In this document: positions 53,772 to 61,749 of the stretch, in pieces
Layout: each line of letters opens with the position of its first letter
Numbering within the stretch: the first letter of the stretch is position 1
DNA from: Daejeonella sp.
Lineage (GTDB): Bacteria > Bacteroidota > Bacteroidia > Sphingobacteriales > Sphingobacteriaceae
NCBI RefSeq assembly: GCF_030684675.1
Contig: NZ_JAUXXZ010000016.1
Coordinates: forward strand, 62,001 to 126,000
DNA: 64,000 bases
Reading direction: 5' to 3'
Translations under genes and position numbers: made by a program
Notes under the pieces: generated by a model
What the model saw: the letters and a program-made list of their open reading frames with translations, nothing else
What the model was told of the DNA's origin: nothing
The model's database searches: none

Positions 53772-54734
53772 ATGCCAGCAATGAATTATATCGATCTGAT
53801 TTTAATAAGTTTAATCCTGCTCTCAGCATGGCGGGGCTGGCATAATGGCTTTCTGGCATCCATTACAGAAATTTTCATCTGGCTTGGCAGCTTCATCGCT
53901 GCACTGCTCTTTTCAGAACTTCTTGCCACCTTTCTTGACAGACTTTTCAGCATTTCTATAATTTGGTTAAGACCCATGAGTTTCATCCTGATCCTGGCCA
54001 TATTCAGCCGGATGATCTACGAAATCTGCGACGGGATTAATGAAAAAATACCTGAGTCAAAAAATGAACATCCCTTAAATAAATTGAGCGGAATTATCCC
54101 GGGCTTATTCTCAGGTCTGTTTTATGCCCTCTTATTGTCCCTTTTTTTCCTCCTTTACCCTGTCGGGGATGCAACAAAAGAAGCCCGACAAAGCGTATTA
54201 GCTAATACATTGACACAAAAACCGGACTGGGCCGGAGAAAGGGTCAATAATGTTCTAAATGACCTCAGAAATAAATTTGGCAGAAGCCTTACTATTTTTC
54301 CAAATGGAAAGGAGATTATACCATTACCTTTTAAAGTGGAAAAGCCCCTGCTTAGAAAAGAGCTGGAAATTGGAATGTTAGATATGATTAATACTGAAAG
54401 AGAAAAATTGGGGCTGCCTGATCTTTACTTTGATGAAGAGCTGGCGGAAGTGGCCAGAACACATTCAAAAGACATGTTTCGGAGGGGGTATTTTTCTCAT
54501 TTTAACCCGGAGGGGAAAAGCCCTTTCGACAGAATCAGAAAAAATGGAATTCAGTTCAGAATAGCGGGCGAAAACCTTGCTTTAGCTCAAAATCTGAGTC
54601 TTGCACACATTGGTCTGATGGAATCCCCTACTCATCGTGCAAACATAGAACTTAAATCATTTGGCAAAGTTGGTATAGGGATTCTGGATGGAGGATATAA
54701 TGGTCTTATGATCACACAGTTATTTAGAAATTGA
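53772..54734 (+). CDS. CvpA-like membrane protein fused to a CAP (SCP/PR1) domain
   Basis: 320 residues from ATG 53772 (ATG 53781 is equally possible). The N-terminal CvpA-type region has four membrane helices (about residues 5-140; Y-I-D-L-I-L-I-S and S-A-W-R-G-W-H-N-G-F). A linker of about 60 residues leads to a periplasmic CAP domain (about 195-320) with A-R-T-H-S-K-D-M, the Y-F-S-H-F-N-P segment, A-G-E-N-L-A and H-R-A-N-I. CvpA proteins support envelope functions such as colicin V export, and CAP domains act in wall or extracellular roles. The fusion joins both in one membrane protein; its function is unknown. Confidence 0.85.
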   Translation: MPAMNYIDLILISLILLSAWRGWHNGFLASITEIFIWLGSFIAALLFSELLATFLDRLFSISIIWLRPMSFILILAIFSRMIYEICDGINEKIPESKNEHPLNKLSGIIPGLFSGLFYALLLSLFFLLYPVGDATKEARQSVLANTLTQKPDWAGERVNNVLNDLRNKFGRSLTIFPNGKEIIPLPFKVEKPLLRKELEIGMLDMINTEREKLGLPDLYFDEELAEVARTHSKDMFRRGYFSHFNPEGKSPFDRIRKNGIQFRIAGENLALAQNLSLAHIGLMESPTHRANIELKSFGKVGIGILDGGYNGLMITQLFRN

Positions 54735-54894
54735 TACTTAAAAGCAAAATCAGAGCCAAAAGCCCTGCTCTTTTTTTTAAATTTGCAACACATCTTATCC
54801 AATTAAAAACGATTATATTATTAATTCACGTAACAAACTGGCAATATTATTGTTATAATTTCAGGATCATTTATAAACCAATTAAATACTTTCT

Positions 54895-55392
54895 ATGCAT
54901 AGGTATTTGCTCATTCTTTTTTGTTTACTAAGCAGCCCGCTGATCGCTCAGATCAACAATCCTGAATACAAACAGACATTAGATAGTCTTTACAAGCAAA
55001 CAGTCCCATTGATCACAATAGATGAATTTATAAAGATCGATAAATACAATCTCCATATTCTTGACACCCGGGAAGAAGATGAATTTATGGTCAGTCACAT
55101 AAAAAATGCGCGTCATGTTGGAAATTTCTGGTTCGATATGCGCAAGGTTTATGATATTCGCAAAAATTCAACAGTTATTGTGTATTGCTCAGTAGGAATT
55201 CGAAGTGAAAAAATTGGAGAAAAATTGATCGCCGCAGGTTATAAAAATGTGTTCAACCTCTATGGTGGCATTTTTGAATGGGTTAATCAGGGGCATCCTG
55301 TGTATAAACAAAATGGAGTTCAAACTGCCGAAATCCATACCTACGACAAGAACTGGGATCGCTGGGCTGAACGCGGTACCAAAGTAAATTAA
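54895..55392 (+). CDS. Exported rhodanese-like protein
   Basis: 165 residues with a signal peptide (ends L-I-A-Q). The rhodanese domain carries D-T-R-E-E-D-E-F, the active-site loop C98-S-V-G-I-R-S and a terminal L-Y-G-G-I-F-E-W. Rhodaneses transfer sulfane sulfur through the active-site Cys. A periplasmic single-domain version could act in sulfur handling or thiol redox. The next gene, mnmD, starts 24 bp after its stop, so the two may share a transcript. Confidence 0.88.
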   Translation: MHRYLLILFCLLSSPLIAQINNPEYKQTLDSLYKQTVPLITIDEFIKIDKYNLHILDTREEDEFMVSHIKNARHVGNFWFDMRKVYDIRKNSTVIVYCSVGIRSEKIGEKLIAAGYKNVFNLYGGIFEWVNQGHPVYKQNGVQTAEIHTYDKNWDRWAERGTKVN

Positions 55393-55416
55393 TTTGACTT
55401 CGACCAATAAGCCGGC

Positions 55417-56091
55417 ATGGATCATTTAAGCTTTGCATTTACATCCGATGGTTCAAAAACTCTTTTCAATAGAGAAGTTGGAGAGCATTATCACTCCCGG
55501 CATGGTGCTTTACAGGAAAGCAAACATGTTTTCCTCAATACCGGGATGCGATATTTCCTTGAAAAAAGCGAACTTGAAAAAGTCAAAATTATAGAGGTAG
55601 GTTTTGGCACAGGACTTAACTTTTTGGTTACTGCTGATTTTTGCTCAGAAAACAACATTGAACTCGACTATACCGGCATTGAAGCCTATCCCCTCAAACA
55701 GGAAATTATTGGAGATACCGGATACGAGAAGTATATCACTCATGACTTATGGGATTCGTTCACAGGGCAATACGAGAAAGCGCAAAAGTCTGTGGTACAG
55801 ATTGGCAAATCATGTAAGCTTAAAATAGAACCTGAAAAAATGCTTGATTTCAATTCTAAAGAGCCTTTTGATGTTGTTTACTTTGATGCATTTGCGGCCG
55901 TCCATCAGCCGGAGATGTGGAATCTTGAATCCCTGAAACATATTTCCAAATTCTTAAAAACAGGCGGAGTATTTGTGACTTATGCGATTACGGGAGATCT
56001 GAAAAGAACGATGAAAAGCTTAGGGTTTGTGATTGAAAAGGCACCAGGCGCAGCTGGCAAGCGTGAGATGTTACGGGCTATAAAAATGTAA
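55417..56091 (+). CDS. mnmD: tRNA 5-aminomethyl-2-thiouridine methyltransferase MnmD
   Basis: 224 residues. A Rossmann methyltransferase of the MnmC N-terminal type (DUF752): E-V-G-F-G-T-G-L-N-F, then V-V-Y-F-D-A-F-A-A-V-H-Q-P-E-M-W. It matches stand-alone MnmD, which completes the mnm5(s2)U34 modification of tRNA wobble uridine. The oxidase half of MnmC is not fused. Downstream mazG has its own near-consensus promoter. Confidence 0.9.
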   Translation: MDHLSFAFTSDGSKTLFNREVGEHYHSRHGALQESKHVFLNTGMRYFLEKSELEKVKIIEVGFGTGLNFLVTADFCSENNIELDYTGIEAYPLKQEIIGDTGYEKYITHDLWDSFTGQYEKAQKSVVQIGKSCKLKIEPEKMLDFNSKEPFDVVYFDAFAAVHQPEMWNLESLKHISKFLKTGGVFVTYAITGDLKRTMKSLGFVIEKAPGAAGKREMLRAIKM

Positions 56092-56147
56092 ATTTCGCCC
56101 TGTGGCTGATTATCATTCCACCCCACGAAATAACAAGATCAAAATCC

Positions 56148-56155
56148 TATTTTTG
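56148..56155 (+). promoter_or_regulatory. -7 box of mazG
   Basis: TATTTTTG fits TAnnTTTG, 18 bp upstream of the mazG ATG at 56174. Confidence 0.4.
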
Positions 56156-56173
56156 CAATATTAATCTCAATAA

Positions 56174-56983
56174 ATGTCTGCAAATCCGATCCCTCCTTCC
56201 GCCGATACACCTGCAAAGTCCTTTGAACGTTTATTAACGATCATGAATACCCTTCGTGAGCAATGCCCATGGGATAAAAAGCAAACGATGGAAACACTCA
56301 GGCACCTTACTATTGAGGAAACCTACGAACTTTCTGATGCAATCCTTGAAGGGGATATGAACGAGATCAGAAAAGAATTGGGTGATATCATGCTTCATCT
56401 TGTGTTTTACACACGCATCGCTTCTGAAAACAATGATTTTAGCATCACTGACGTTCTGAATGGCATTTGTGATAAATTGATCCACAGGCATCCCCATATC
56501 TACAGTGATGTACAGGTTAAAGATGAAGCCGATGTAAAACGTAACTGGGAGCAACTGAAATTAAAAGAGGGCAATAAATCAGTACTCGAAGGGGTCCCTG
56601 CTTCATTGCCGGCCCTGATCAAAGCTTCAAGAATTCAGGAAAAAGCAAGAGGTGTTGGTTTCGACTGGGAAGAAAAGGCTCAGGTATGGGAAAAGGTAGA
56701 AGAAGAGTTAAGGGAATTCAGGGATGAATTCAATACAGATAATAATACAACCATTGATAAAGAGAAGGCTGAGGGGGAATTCGGCGACCTGATGTTCTCT
56801 CTGATCAACTACGCTCGTTTCATCGATATCAACCCTGAAGATGCCCTCGAAAAAACAAACAAGAAGTTTATTAAACGTTTCCAGTATCTCGAAGGCAAGG
56901 CAAAAGAACTCGGTAAAAGCCTCAAAGACATGACTTTATCCGAAATGGATGTTTTCTGGAATGAAGCCAAAACTCAAAAATAA
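56174..56983 (+). CDS. mazG: Nucleoside triphosphate pyrophosphohydrolase
   Basis: 269 residues with two MazG domains, as in E. coli MazG. The first reads C-P-W-D-K-K-Q-T, E-E-T-Y-E-L and E-L-G-D-I-M-L-H; the second reads V-G-F-D-W, E-F-G-D-L-M-F-S and N-K-K-F-I-K-R-F. It hydrolyses NTPs and dNTPs, including damaged or excess nucleotides, to monophosphates. Followed by a 347-bp repeat-bearing gap. Confidence 0.94.
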   Translation: MSANPIPPSADTPAKSFERLLTIMNTLREQCPWDKKQTMETLRHLTIEETYELSDAILEGDMNEIRKELGDIMLHLVFYTRIASENNDFSITDVLNGICDKLIHRHPHIYSDVQVKDEADVKRNWEQLKLKEGNKSVLEGVPASLPALIKASRIQEKARGVGFDWEEKAQVWEKVEEELREFRDEFNTDNNTTIDKEKAEGEFGDLMFSLINYARFIDINPEDALEKTNKKFIKRFQYLEGKAKELGKSLKDMTLSEMDVFWNEAKTQK

Positions 56984-57081
56984 ACATTCTCGAATAAAAG
57001 AATCGAAATAATTCTTTGGGAGAAATAACATGCATTTTGTTATTCGATCGCAGCCTCTTGCCAATTACGAGTACAGCCCCG

Positions 57082-57167
57082 TGTCATTGCGAGGAGGCAC
57101 GACGAAGCAATCCCATGACGTTTAGCACTATTAGTAAGGAGATTGCCACGCTGCGCTCGCAATGACA
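57082..57167. repeat. TGTCATTGCGAG inverted repeat
   Basis: Left arm TGTCATTGCGAGGAGGCACG with GACGAAGCAATC, and right arm GATTGCC with CTCGCAATGACA. The outer 12 bp are perfect inverted repeats around an AT-rich centre. This resembles the dispersed 'GTCATTGCGAG...CTCGCAATGAC' repeats seen in many bacterial genomes. Confidence 0.75.
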
Positions 57168-57282
57168 TTCAACTGAGTATTGTAGAAAATTTTTATTTGT
57201 CATGCATAAATTGACTTGAACCTCAGAAATATTAGCTCTAAGCCTTCCCTTACCCTAATCAAAATGTTTTTTTTAAATCATT

Positions 57283-57310
57283 GTAGCATTTCTGTATCCT
57301 GATCCGTCTT
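57283..57310 (+). promoter_or_regulatory. Candidate ECF-type promoter of the sigma cassette
   Basis: TGTAGC and CGTCTT separated by 16 bp resemble the general ECF layout (AAC-like -35, CGTC-like -10). It lies 20 bp before the first gene of the operon and does not fit the housekeeping consensus. Autoregulation by the encoded sigma factor is inferred. Confidence 0.45.
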
Positions 57311-57330
57311 AGATATATAAAACACTATAT

Positions 57331-57780
57331 ATGAGAACTACGGGATTACTTTTACTTTTTTCGATTTTACTTTTTGCAGCATCCTGTTCAGACAAAATTA
57401 ATCTGAGCTTATTGGATGGAAACTATACCGGTCATTACTATTATGCGGGTCCCGGCGAAACCAGGCCTATAAAAAGCCAGAGTACTGTATCAGTCAATCT
57501 TTCTGGCAAAGAATACACTTCAACAGGTGGTGCTTCAAGAATACCGGCCGGAGGAGCCGGTGAATTTAACCTGGTGGACAAAGAAGAAGTTCAGTTTAAT
57601 GATAAACATGTCTGGACTGCCGATTTCGACTGGAACTTAATTCTGAACGGTAGATTTATCTATGAACTTAAAAATGACAGTTTAATTTTGACACGTAAAT
57701 TTGAAATTTGCAAAACTTGCTCAGTTAAGCCGGGAATGTTGCCCGGATCATACCAATACAGATTGAAGAGAACAAATTGA
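57331..57780 (+). CDS. Hypothetical lipoprotein, first gene of the ECF cassette
   Basis: 149 residues. The signal ends in lipobox F-A-A-S-C. The mature protein is beta-rich, with an L-L-D-G-N-Y-T-G-H-Y-Y-Y opening and a single C-K-T-C pair near the C-terminus, and might be a small lipocalin- or META-like barrel. It precedes the sigma gene by 3 bp and is surely co-transcribed with it. It may be an output or sensor of the regulon. Function unknown. Confidence 0.65.
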   Translation: MRTTGLLLLFSILLFAASCSDKINLSLLDGNYTGHYYYAGPGETRPIKSQSTVSVNLSGKEYTSTGGASRIPAGGAGEFNLVDKEEVQFNDKHVWTADFDWNLILNGRFIYELKNDSLILTRKFEICKTCSVKPGMLPGSYQYRLKRTN

Positions 57781-57783
57781 TAC

Positions 57784-58332
57784 ATGTCGAAAACATTCCA
57801 CATTTCTGAATCAGAGCTCATTCAGGAATGCAAAAAAGGCAGTTTAAAGTACCAGGAAATACTATACAAACATTTCTTCAGCTTTGCTATGGGTGTTGGA
57901 ATGAGGTATTTATCTGACCGTGATGATACGCTGGAAGTTGTAAATGACTCCTTTATAAAAGTATTCAAATCAATAAAAGATTTTAAAAATGAACAGAATT
58001 TAAAACCATGGTTGAGCCGGATAGTAGTCAATACAGCTTTAGACAGGAGAAGAAAGGATCTGAAACATCAGTATCTGAGTCCGCTCGAAAATGCCTCAGA
58101 ACTATCTTATCCTGCTCAGGCTTTAGAGAACCTGAATGCCAGGGACATCTGCAAATTATTGGACAAGCTTCCCAATGTACAAAGGATGGTTTTTAATATG
58201 TATGAGATAGACGGGTATAGCCATGAGGAGATTGGAAATATACTTCAGATCCCTGCCAGTTCATCCCGTGTAAATTTAAGCAGGGCAAAAGAAAAATTAA
58301 GGTTAGCCTTCAGTTTAGAACAATCAGCATGA
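57784..58332 (+). CDS. ECF-type RNA polymerase sigma factor
   Basis: 182 residues with sigma region 2 (Y-L-S-D-R-D-D-T-L-E-V-V-N-D-S-F-I-K-V-F, residues about 45-65) and region 4 (L-P-N-V-Q-R-M-V-F-N-M-Y, helix-turn-helix E-E-I-G-N-I-L-Q-I-P-A-S-S-S-R-V), and no region 1 or 3. It directs polymerase to a small regulon in response to an envelope signal. It overlaps the next gene by 4 bp (ATGA), which is the probable anti-sigma. Confidence 0.93.
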   Translation: MSKTFHISESELIQECKKGSLKYQEILYKHFFSFAMGVGMRYLSDRDDTLEVVNDSFIKVFKSIKDFKNEQNLKPWLSRIVVNTALDRRRKDLKHQYLSPLENASELSYPAQALENLNARDICKLLDKLPNVQRMVFNMYEIDGYSHEEIGNILQIPASSSRVNLSRAKEKLRLAFSLEQSA

Positions 58333-59615
58333 AAGAAACGGAAGATCAGAGAATTGCAGCTAAATTCCACCAGGTTTTCGATGATTTCGAAGATCTTGCC
58401 TCAAATGAGGGTTGGCTGGAACTGCGCAAGAAGTATCCCGAAGAAAAAAGCAGACCTTTGTTCTTTTGGATCAGTTCTGCTGCTGCATTATTAATCCTGT
58501 TTTCCGGGCTATGGCTGTATATTCCTGAAATAAAGAAGGAGCATATTACAGCTAAAAACAAAACATCCATTGAGAGTAAAAAAACAGAATCTGAAGCCAG
58601 CTCAACCGCTCCTCAACTAACAATCTCTGCTCCTGCCTCATCCAAATTAATTACGAAAGAATTAAAACCAGGCTCAGATACAAAACCTGCCACTATACTT
58701 AATTCCGCATTTCGGGAAGAAAAAAAATTACTTATTAATCACCCTGCTGATTATTCTAAAATATCAGACAGATTGGTGATTTCTGCTAAGGATTCAGCAT
58801 CTACCTATGAAAATCCTATTGCAAAATTGCTAAAAACTACCGAAGAACCCACAATTAAACAAGACACAATGGTTCTCGCAATTGGAGAAGTCACACAGAC
58901 AGATTACAATTTAAAACCAAAGCCTGAAGAATTAAAACTAGCGGAAGAAAAGGGGAAAAAGTCTGAAAAGAGCAGCAAAAAGAATTTTTCACTCAGTGTT
59001 TATGTCGGTTCCTTCATTAATTATGCAGAAGGCAGTGTGAACAATGTGAATGTGGGTGCCGGTCTTTCATCCGACTTCAGGATTAGTAAGAACCTGAGAA
59101 TTTCGACCGGCCTTAACCTGAGTAAAAACAGCCTTGCCTACAATCAAAATGAACCGTCAAATAATTATGGATCATTTCAGGATGCTAACTCATCAATTGT
59201 TGGAACCCTTGTAGCACTTAGTAATTATGAAGCAGAACTTCTTGGCCTCGATATTCCTGTTAACATTAAATACCTGTTTAATCCCCAGAAAAGTAACACT
59301 TATTTCCTTGCTGGTTTAAGCTCAGGCACTTATCTGAGCGAAAAATACGCTGTTAAGCAATCTAATTTTAACTCATTTGTGGGATCTTCTGCAGTCGCCA
59401 ACAAGCAGGAAATAAGCAGGCAAATGAAAGACTTTGATCTGATGCGCACCCTGAATGTATCTTTTGGATTTAATACCCGCTTAAGCAAAAAGCGAAGCCT
59501 GACAATTGAACCATTTTTAAAATATCCACTGGGCGGACTGGGGAGTGAAAACATCAGATTTGGAGCATCAGGAATAAATGTTAAACTGAATTTTAACTCC
59601 GCAAAAAAACCGTGA
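58329..59615 (+). CDS. Probable anti-sigma protein with periplasmic linker and outer-membrane beta-barrel domain
   Basis: 428 residues. Residues 1-42 are hydrophilic and cytoplasmic (anti-sigma candidate, F-D-D-F-E-D-L-A-S-N-E-G-W). One membrane helix lies at about 45-65, then a Ser/Thr/Lys-rich linker of about 150 residues. Residues about 215-428 form an outer-membrane beta-barrel-like domain (S-L-S-V-Y-V-G-S-F, repeated G-L-N-L/G-L-S-S strands, ending G-I-N-V-K-L-N-F). One chain could span both membranes. The start overlaps the sigma gene stop. No classical zinc anti-sigma motif is present, so the regulatory role rests on position and topology. Confidence 0.75.
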   Translation: MKETEDQRIAAKFHQVFDDFEDLASNEGWLELRKKYPEEKSRPLFFWISSAAALLILFSGLWLYIPEIKKEHITAKNKTSIESKKTESEASSTAPQLTISAPASSKLITKELKPGSDTKPATILNSAFREEKKLLINHPADYSKISDRLVISAKDSASTYENPIAKLLKTTEEPTIKQDTMVLAIGEVTQTDYNLKPKPEELKLAEEKGKKSEKSSKKNFSLSVYVGSFINYAEGSVNNVNVGAGLSSDFRISKNLRISTGLNLSKNSLAYNQNEPSNNYGSFQDANSSIVGTLVALSNYEAELLGLDIPVNIKYLFNPQKSNTYFLAGLSSGTYLSEKYAVKQSNFNSFVGSSAVANKQEISRQMKDFDLMRTLNVSFGFNTRLSKKRSLTIEPFLKYPLGGLGSENIRFGASGINVKLNFNSAKKP

Positions 59616-59956
59616 TGAAACTTAAATTGTTATTCAAAGCAGCACTCCTTTCTGGTGTATGCCTATTGTTCTCATGCGAAAAGTCCAACAGTTCATGCGG
59701 CGGAAATGATCCAATGAATGATCTTCCCTGGTTAGAGCAGGAGATCGGTCGCCTGAGCTCACTAAATCAGTGTTACAATGTTTCAAGATCTACCTATGAG
59801 AAACAAACAGTTTTTATTGTCTCTAACTGTGAACCCAATATAAATAGTGTGCCTCTGCTGTACAACTGTGATGGAAATGTTCTGAACTTATCCGCCGCCA
59901 ACTACCAAAATCTGAAGTTTACCGGATCGATTGAATTGATCTGGAAGAGTAATTAA
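59615..59956 (+). CDS. Hypothetical lipoprotein of the ECF cassette
   Basis: 113 residues from ATG 59615, whose first base is the last base of the upstream stop codon. Lipobox L-L-F-S-C. The mature part (C-G-G-N-D-P, D-L-P-W-L-E-Q-E-I) contains four further cysteines besides the lipidated one, and no family is recognised. Its tight coupling to the anti-sigma/barrel gene argues for a shared envelope function. Confidence 0.65.
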   Translation: MKLKLLFKAALLSGVCLLFSCEKSNSSCGGNDPMNDLPWLEQEIGRLSSLNQCYNVSRSTYEKQTVFIVSNCEPNINSVPLLYNCDGNVLNLSAANYQNLKFTGSIELIWKSN

Positions 59957-59975
59957 ATTATAAACTGAAATACCT

Positions 59976-60410
59976 ATGAACAACATCAATAAATACCTAT
60001 TAGTTCTGGTTTGTTTTACGGGACTTTTAATCAGCTCATGTGAAAAAGATTCCATTGAATTTGACAGTCCCTTTGAACTGAATGAAAATGAAAGTATTGT
60101 CCTGCAGGGAAACAATAATGGTTTAACTATCACATTACAATCAGTTAATGATAGCCGCTGTCCGATAAATGCTTTATGTATAAGTGCCGGTAATGCCCGG
60201 GTTAAATTAAGGATGTCAGATAATTCAGGAGCAGAGACTTTCGCTGAGCTTTGTCTGGGCTTTTGTGACACCGGGAACAATACCGAAGACAGTGCAATAA
60301 TTCGGTTGAACAATAACAGTTATACTGTTTTACTTAAGGAAGTTAACCCTTTTCCGGAACTCGGTAAAAAACAGGACAAAAAAGCCTTACTGATCATAAG
60401 AAAAGAATGA
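59976..60410 (+). CDS. Hypothetical lipoprotein with D-S-R-C-P...C...A-G-N-A motif
   Basis: 144 residues, lipobox L-I-S-S-C. The segment N-D-S-R-C-P-I-N-A-L-C-I-S-A-G-N-A-R-V-K-L is a recognisable signature of a family of small Bacteroidota lipoproteins, whose two cysteines probably form a disulfide. Another C-L-G-F-C pair follows. It is the last gene of the ECF cassette and ends 1 bp from the convergent permease gene. Function unknown. Confidence 0.65.
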   Translation: MNNINKYLLVLVCFTGLLISSCEKDSIEFDSPFELNENESIVLQGNNNGLTITLQSVNDSRCPINALCISAGNARVKLRMSDNSGAETFAELCLGFCDTGNNTEDSAIIRLNNNSYTVLLKEVNPFPELGKKQDKKALLIIRKE

Positions 60411-60411
60411 T

Positions 60412-61632
60412 TTACTTAAACCTGATGGCTTTAAGCGGCGATATTCTTGTTACAAGCATTGAGGGCAGCAGCAAAACGAATAAACTGATCAGCAAGGTTC
60501 CGGCATTCAGCATCAGAATATCCGGAACATCCAATTGAACGGGTACAAAATCAATGTAATAAGATGCCTGATCCAGAGTAAAGAAATGGGTCTGTGACTG
60601 AAACAAACCAAGCCCGATACCCAAAATATTGCCACATAGCAGCCCCCATGCAATCAGGTAAGCAGCATTGTAAAGAAATATCTTACGAATCTGCCAGTTT
60701 GTATTTCCCAGAGCCTTCAGTATTCCGATCATATTAGTTCGTTCAAGAATCATAATCAGAAGTGCAGAAATCATATTGATAACCGCAACTGCAAGCATCA
60801 GGATCAAAATTACCTGAGTATTGACATCCAGCAGGGATAACCATTCAAAGATGGTTGGATAATACTGCCTAATCGTGTATGATTTAAGTTCAATATCAAG
60901 ATCATCATAAACCCTCGCTTCAATTTCATCAAGCTTATTGAAGTCAGTAACCCTTAATTCATACCCACCAACATCAGTCGGAGCCCATTTATTAAGGCTC
61001 CGGATTAATCCGATATCCCCGATCACAAACAATTTATCCACTTCTTCAACTCCAAGATTGTAAATTCCCACGATTTGAAATTTTCGTTTGCGCAGGGAGT
61101 TTTCAATAAAATACATCAGGAAATCATCGCCTACCTTCAGCTTGAGGCGGTCTGCGGTAAATTTTGAGATCAGAATCTGTGTTCTGGACTTCAGGGTATC
61201 CGAAAAATCAATAACAGTTCCCTCTACGAGAATTTTCTTGAAATACTCCCACTTATAATCCCGACCAACACCCTTTAATACAACCCCCTCGACTTCTTCA
61301 TTCGTGTTGATTATTCCTGGTTTGGTAGCAAATGATTGTATATATTCTATTCCCTCCTGCTTCAGGATTTTTTGACGTGAAGAATCAGAAATGCTAAATG
61401 AAGTGTTTTCATAGGAAGTATTGAGATCCAGTTTAGATATCTGAATATCACCAGAAAATCCACGTACCTTTTCACGAATCTCTGATTTAAAGCCCTTGAC
61501 TATAGCTATTGCAAGTATCATCACAGCTAAGCCCAGCATAATTCCAAGAATTGCGATACGCACAATTAGCTTCGAAAAGGTTCGATTGGAATTAAACGAT
61601 ATGCGTTTTGCAATGAAAAGGGGTAAATTCAA
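60412..61632 (-). CDS. FtsX-like ABC transporter permease (LolC/LolE type)
   Basis: 406 residues: one N-terminal membrane helix (about 22-46), a MacB-type periplasmic core (about 50-265) and three C-terminal helices (about 272-400) forming the FtsX domain (L-M-L-A-V-A-V-I-N-M-I-S-A-L-L-I-M-I-L-E-R). This matches the LolCDE lipoprotein-release permeases. The ATPase partner is not adjacent. It probably extracts lipoproteins from the inner membrane or acts in a related mechanotransmission complex. Confidence 0.85.
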   Translation of the reverse strand: MNLPLFIAKRISFNSNRTFSKLIVRIAILGIMLGLAVMILAIAIVKGFKSEIREKVRGFSGDIQISKLDLNTSYENTSFSISDSSRQKILKQEGIEYIQSFATKPGIINTNEEVEGVVLKGVGRDYKWEYFKKILVEGTVIDFSDTLKSRTQILISKFTADRLKLKVGDDFLMYFIENSLRKRKFQIVGIYNLGVEEVDKLFVIGDIGLIRSLNKWAPTDVGGYELRVTDFNKLDEIEARVYDDLDIELKSYTIRQYYPTIFEWLSLLDVNTQVILILMLAVAVINMISALLIMILERTNMIGILKALGNTNWQIRKIFLYNAAYLIAWGLLCGNILGIGLGLFQSQTHFFTLDQASYYIDFVPVQLDVPDILMLNAGTLLISLFVLLLPSMLVTRISPLKAIRFK

Positions 61633-61749
61633 TCCTGAAATGGTTTTTTTTGTACCTTTAACAAAGATGCATTTTTTTTAATTTCGTTTCCGAACCAATT
61701 AATAAGAACAATTAACTAACAATTTTATAATCTATAATTTTCTTTGACC

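Larger units (their letters stand above)
56984..57330. other. Gap with an inverted repeat and the ECF-cassette promoter
   Basis: No gene in 347 bp. It contains the inverted repeat at 57082-57167 and, near its right end, a candidate ECF promoter at 57283-57310. Confidence 0.6.
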
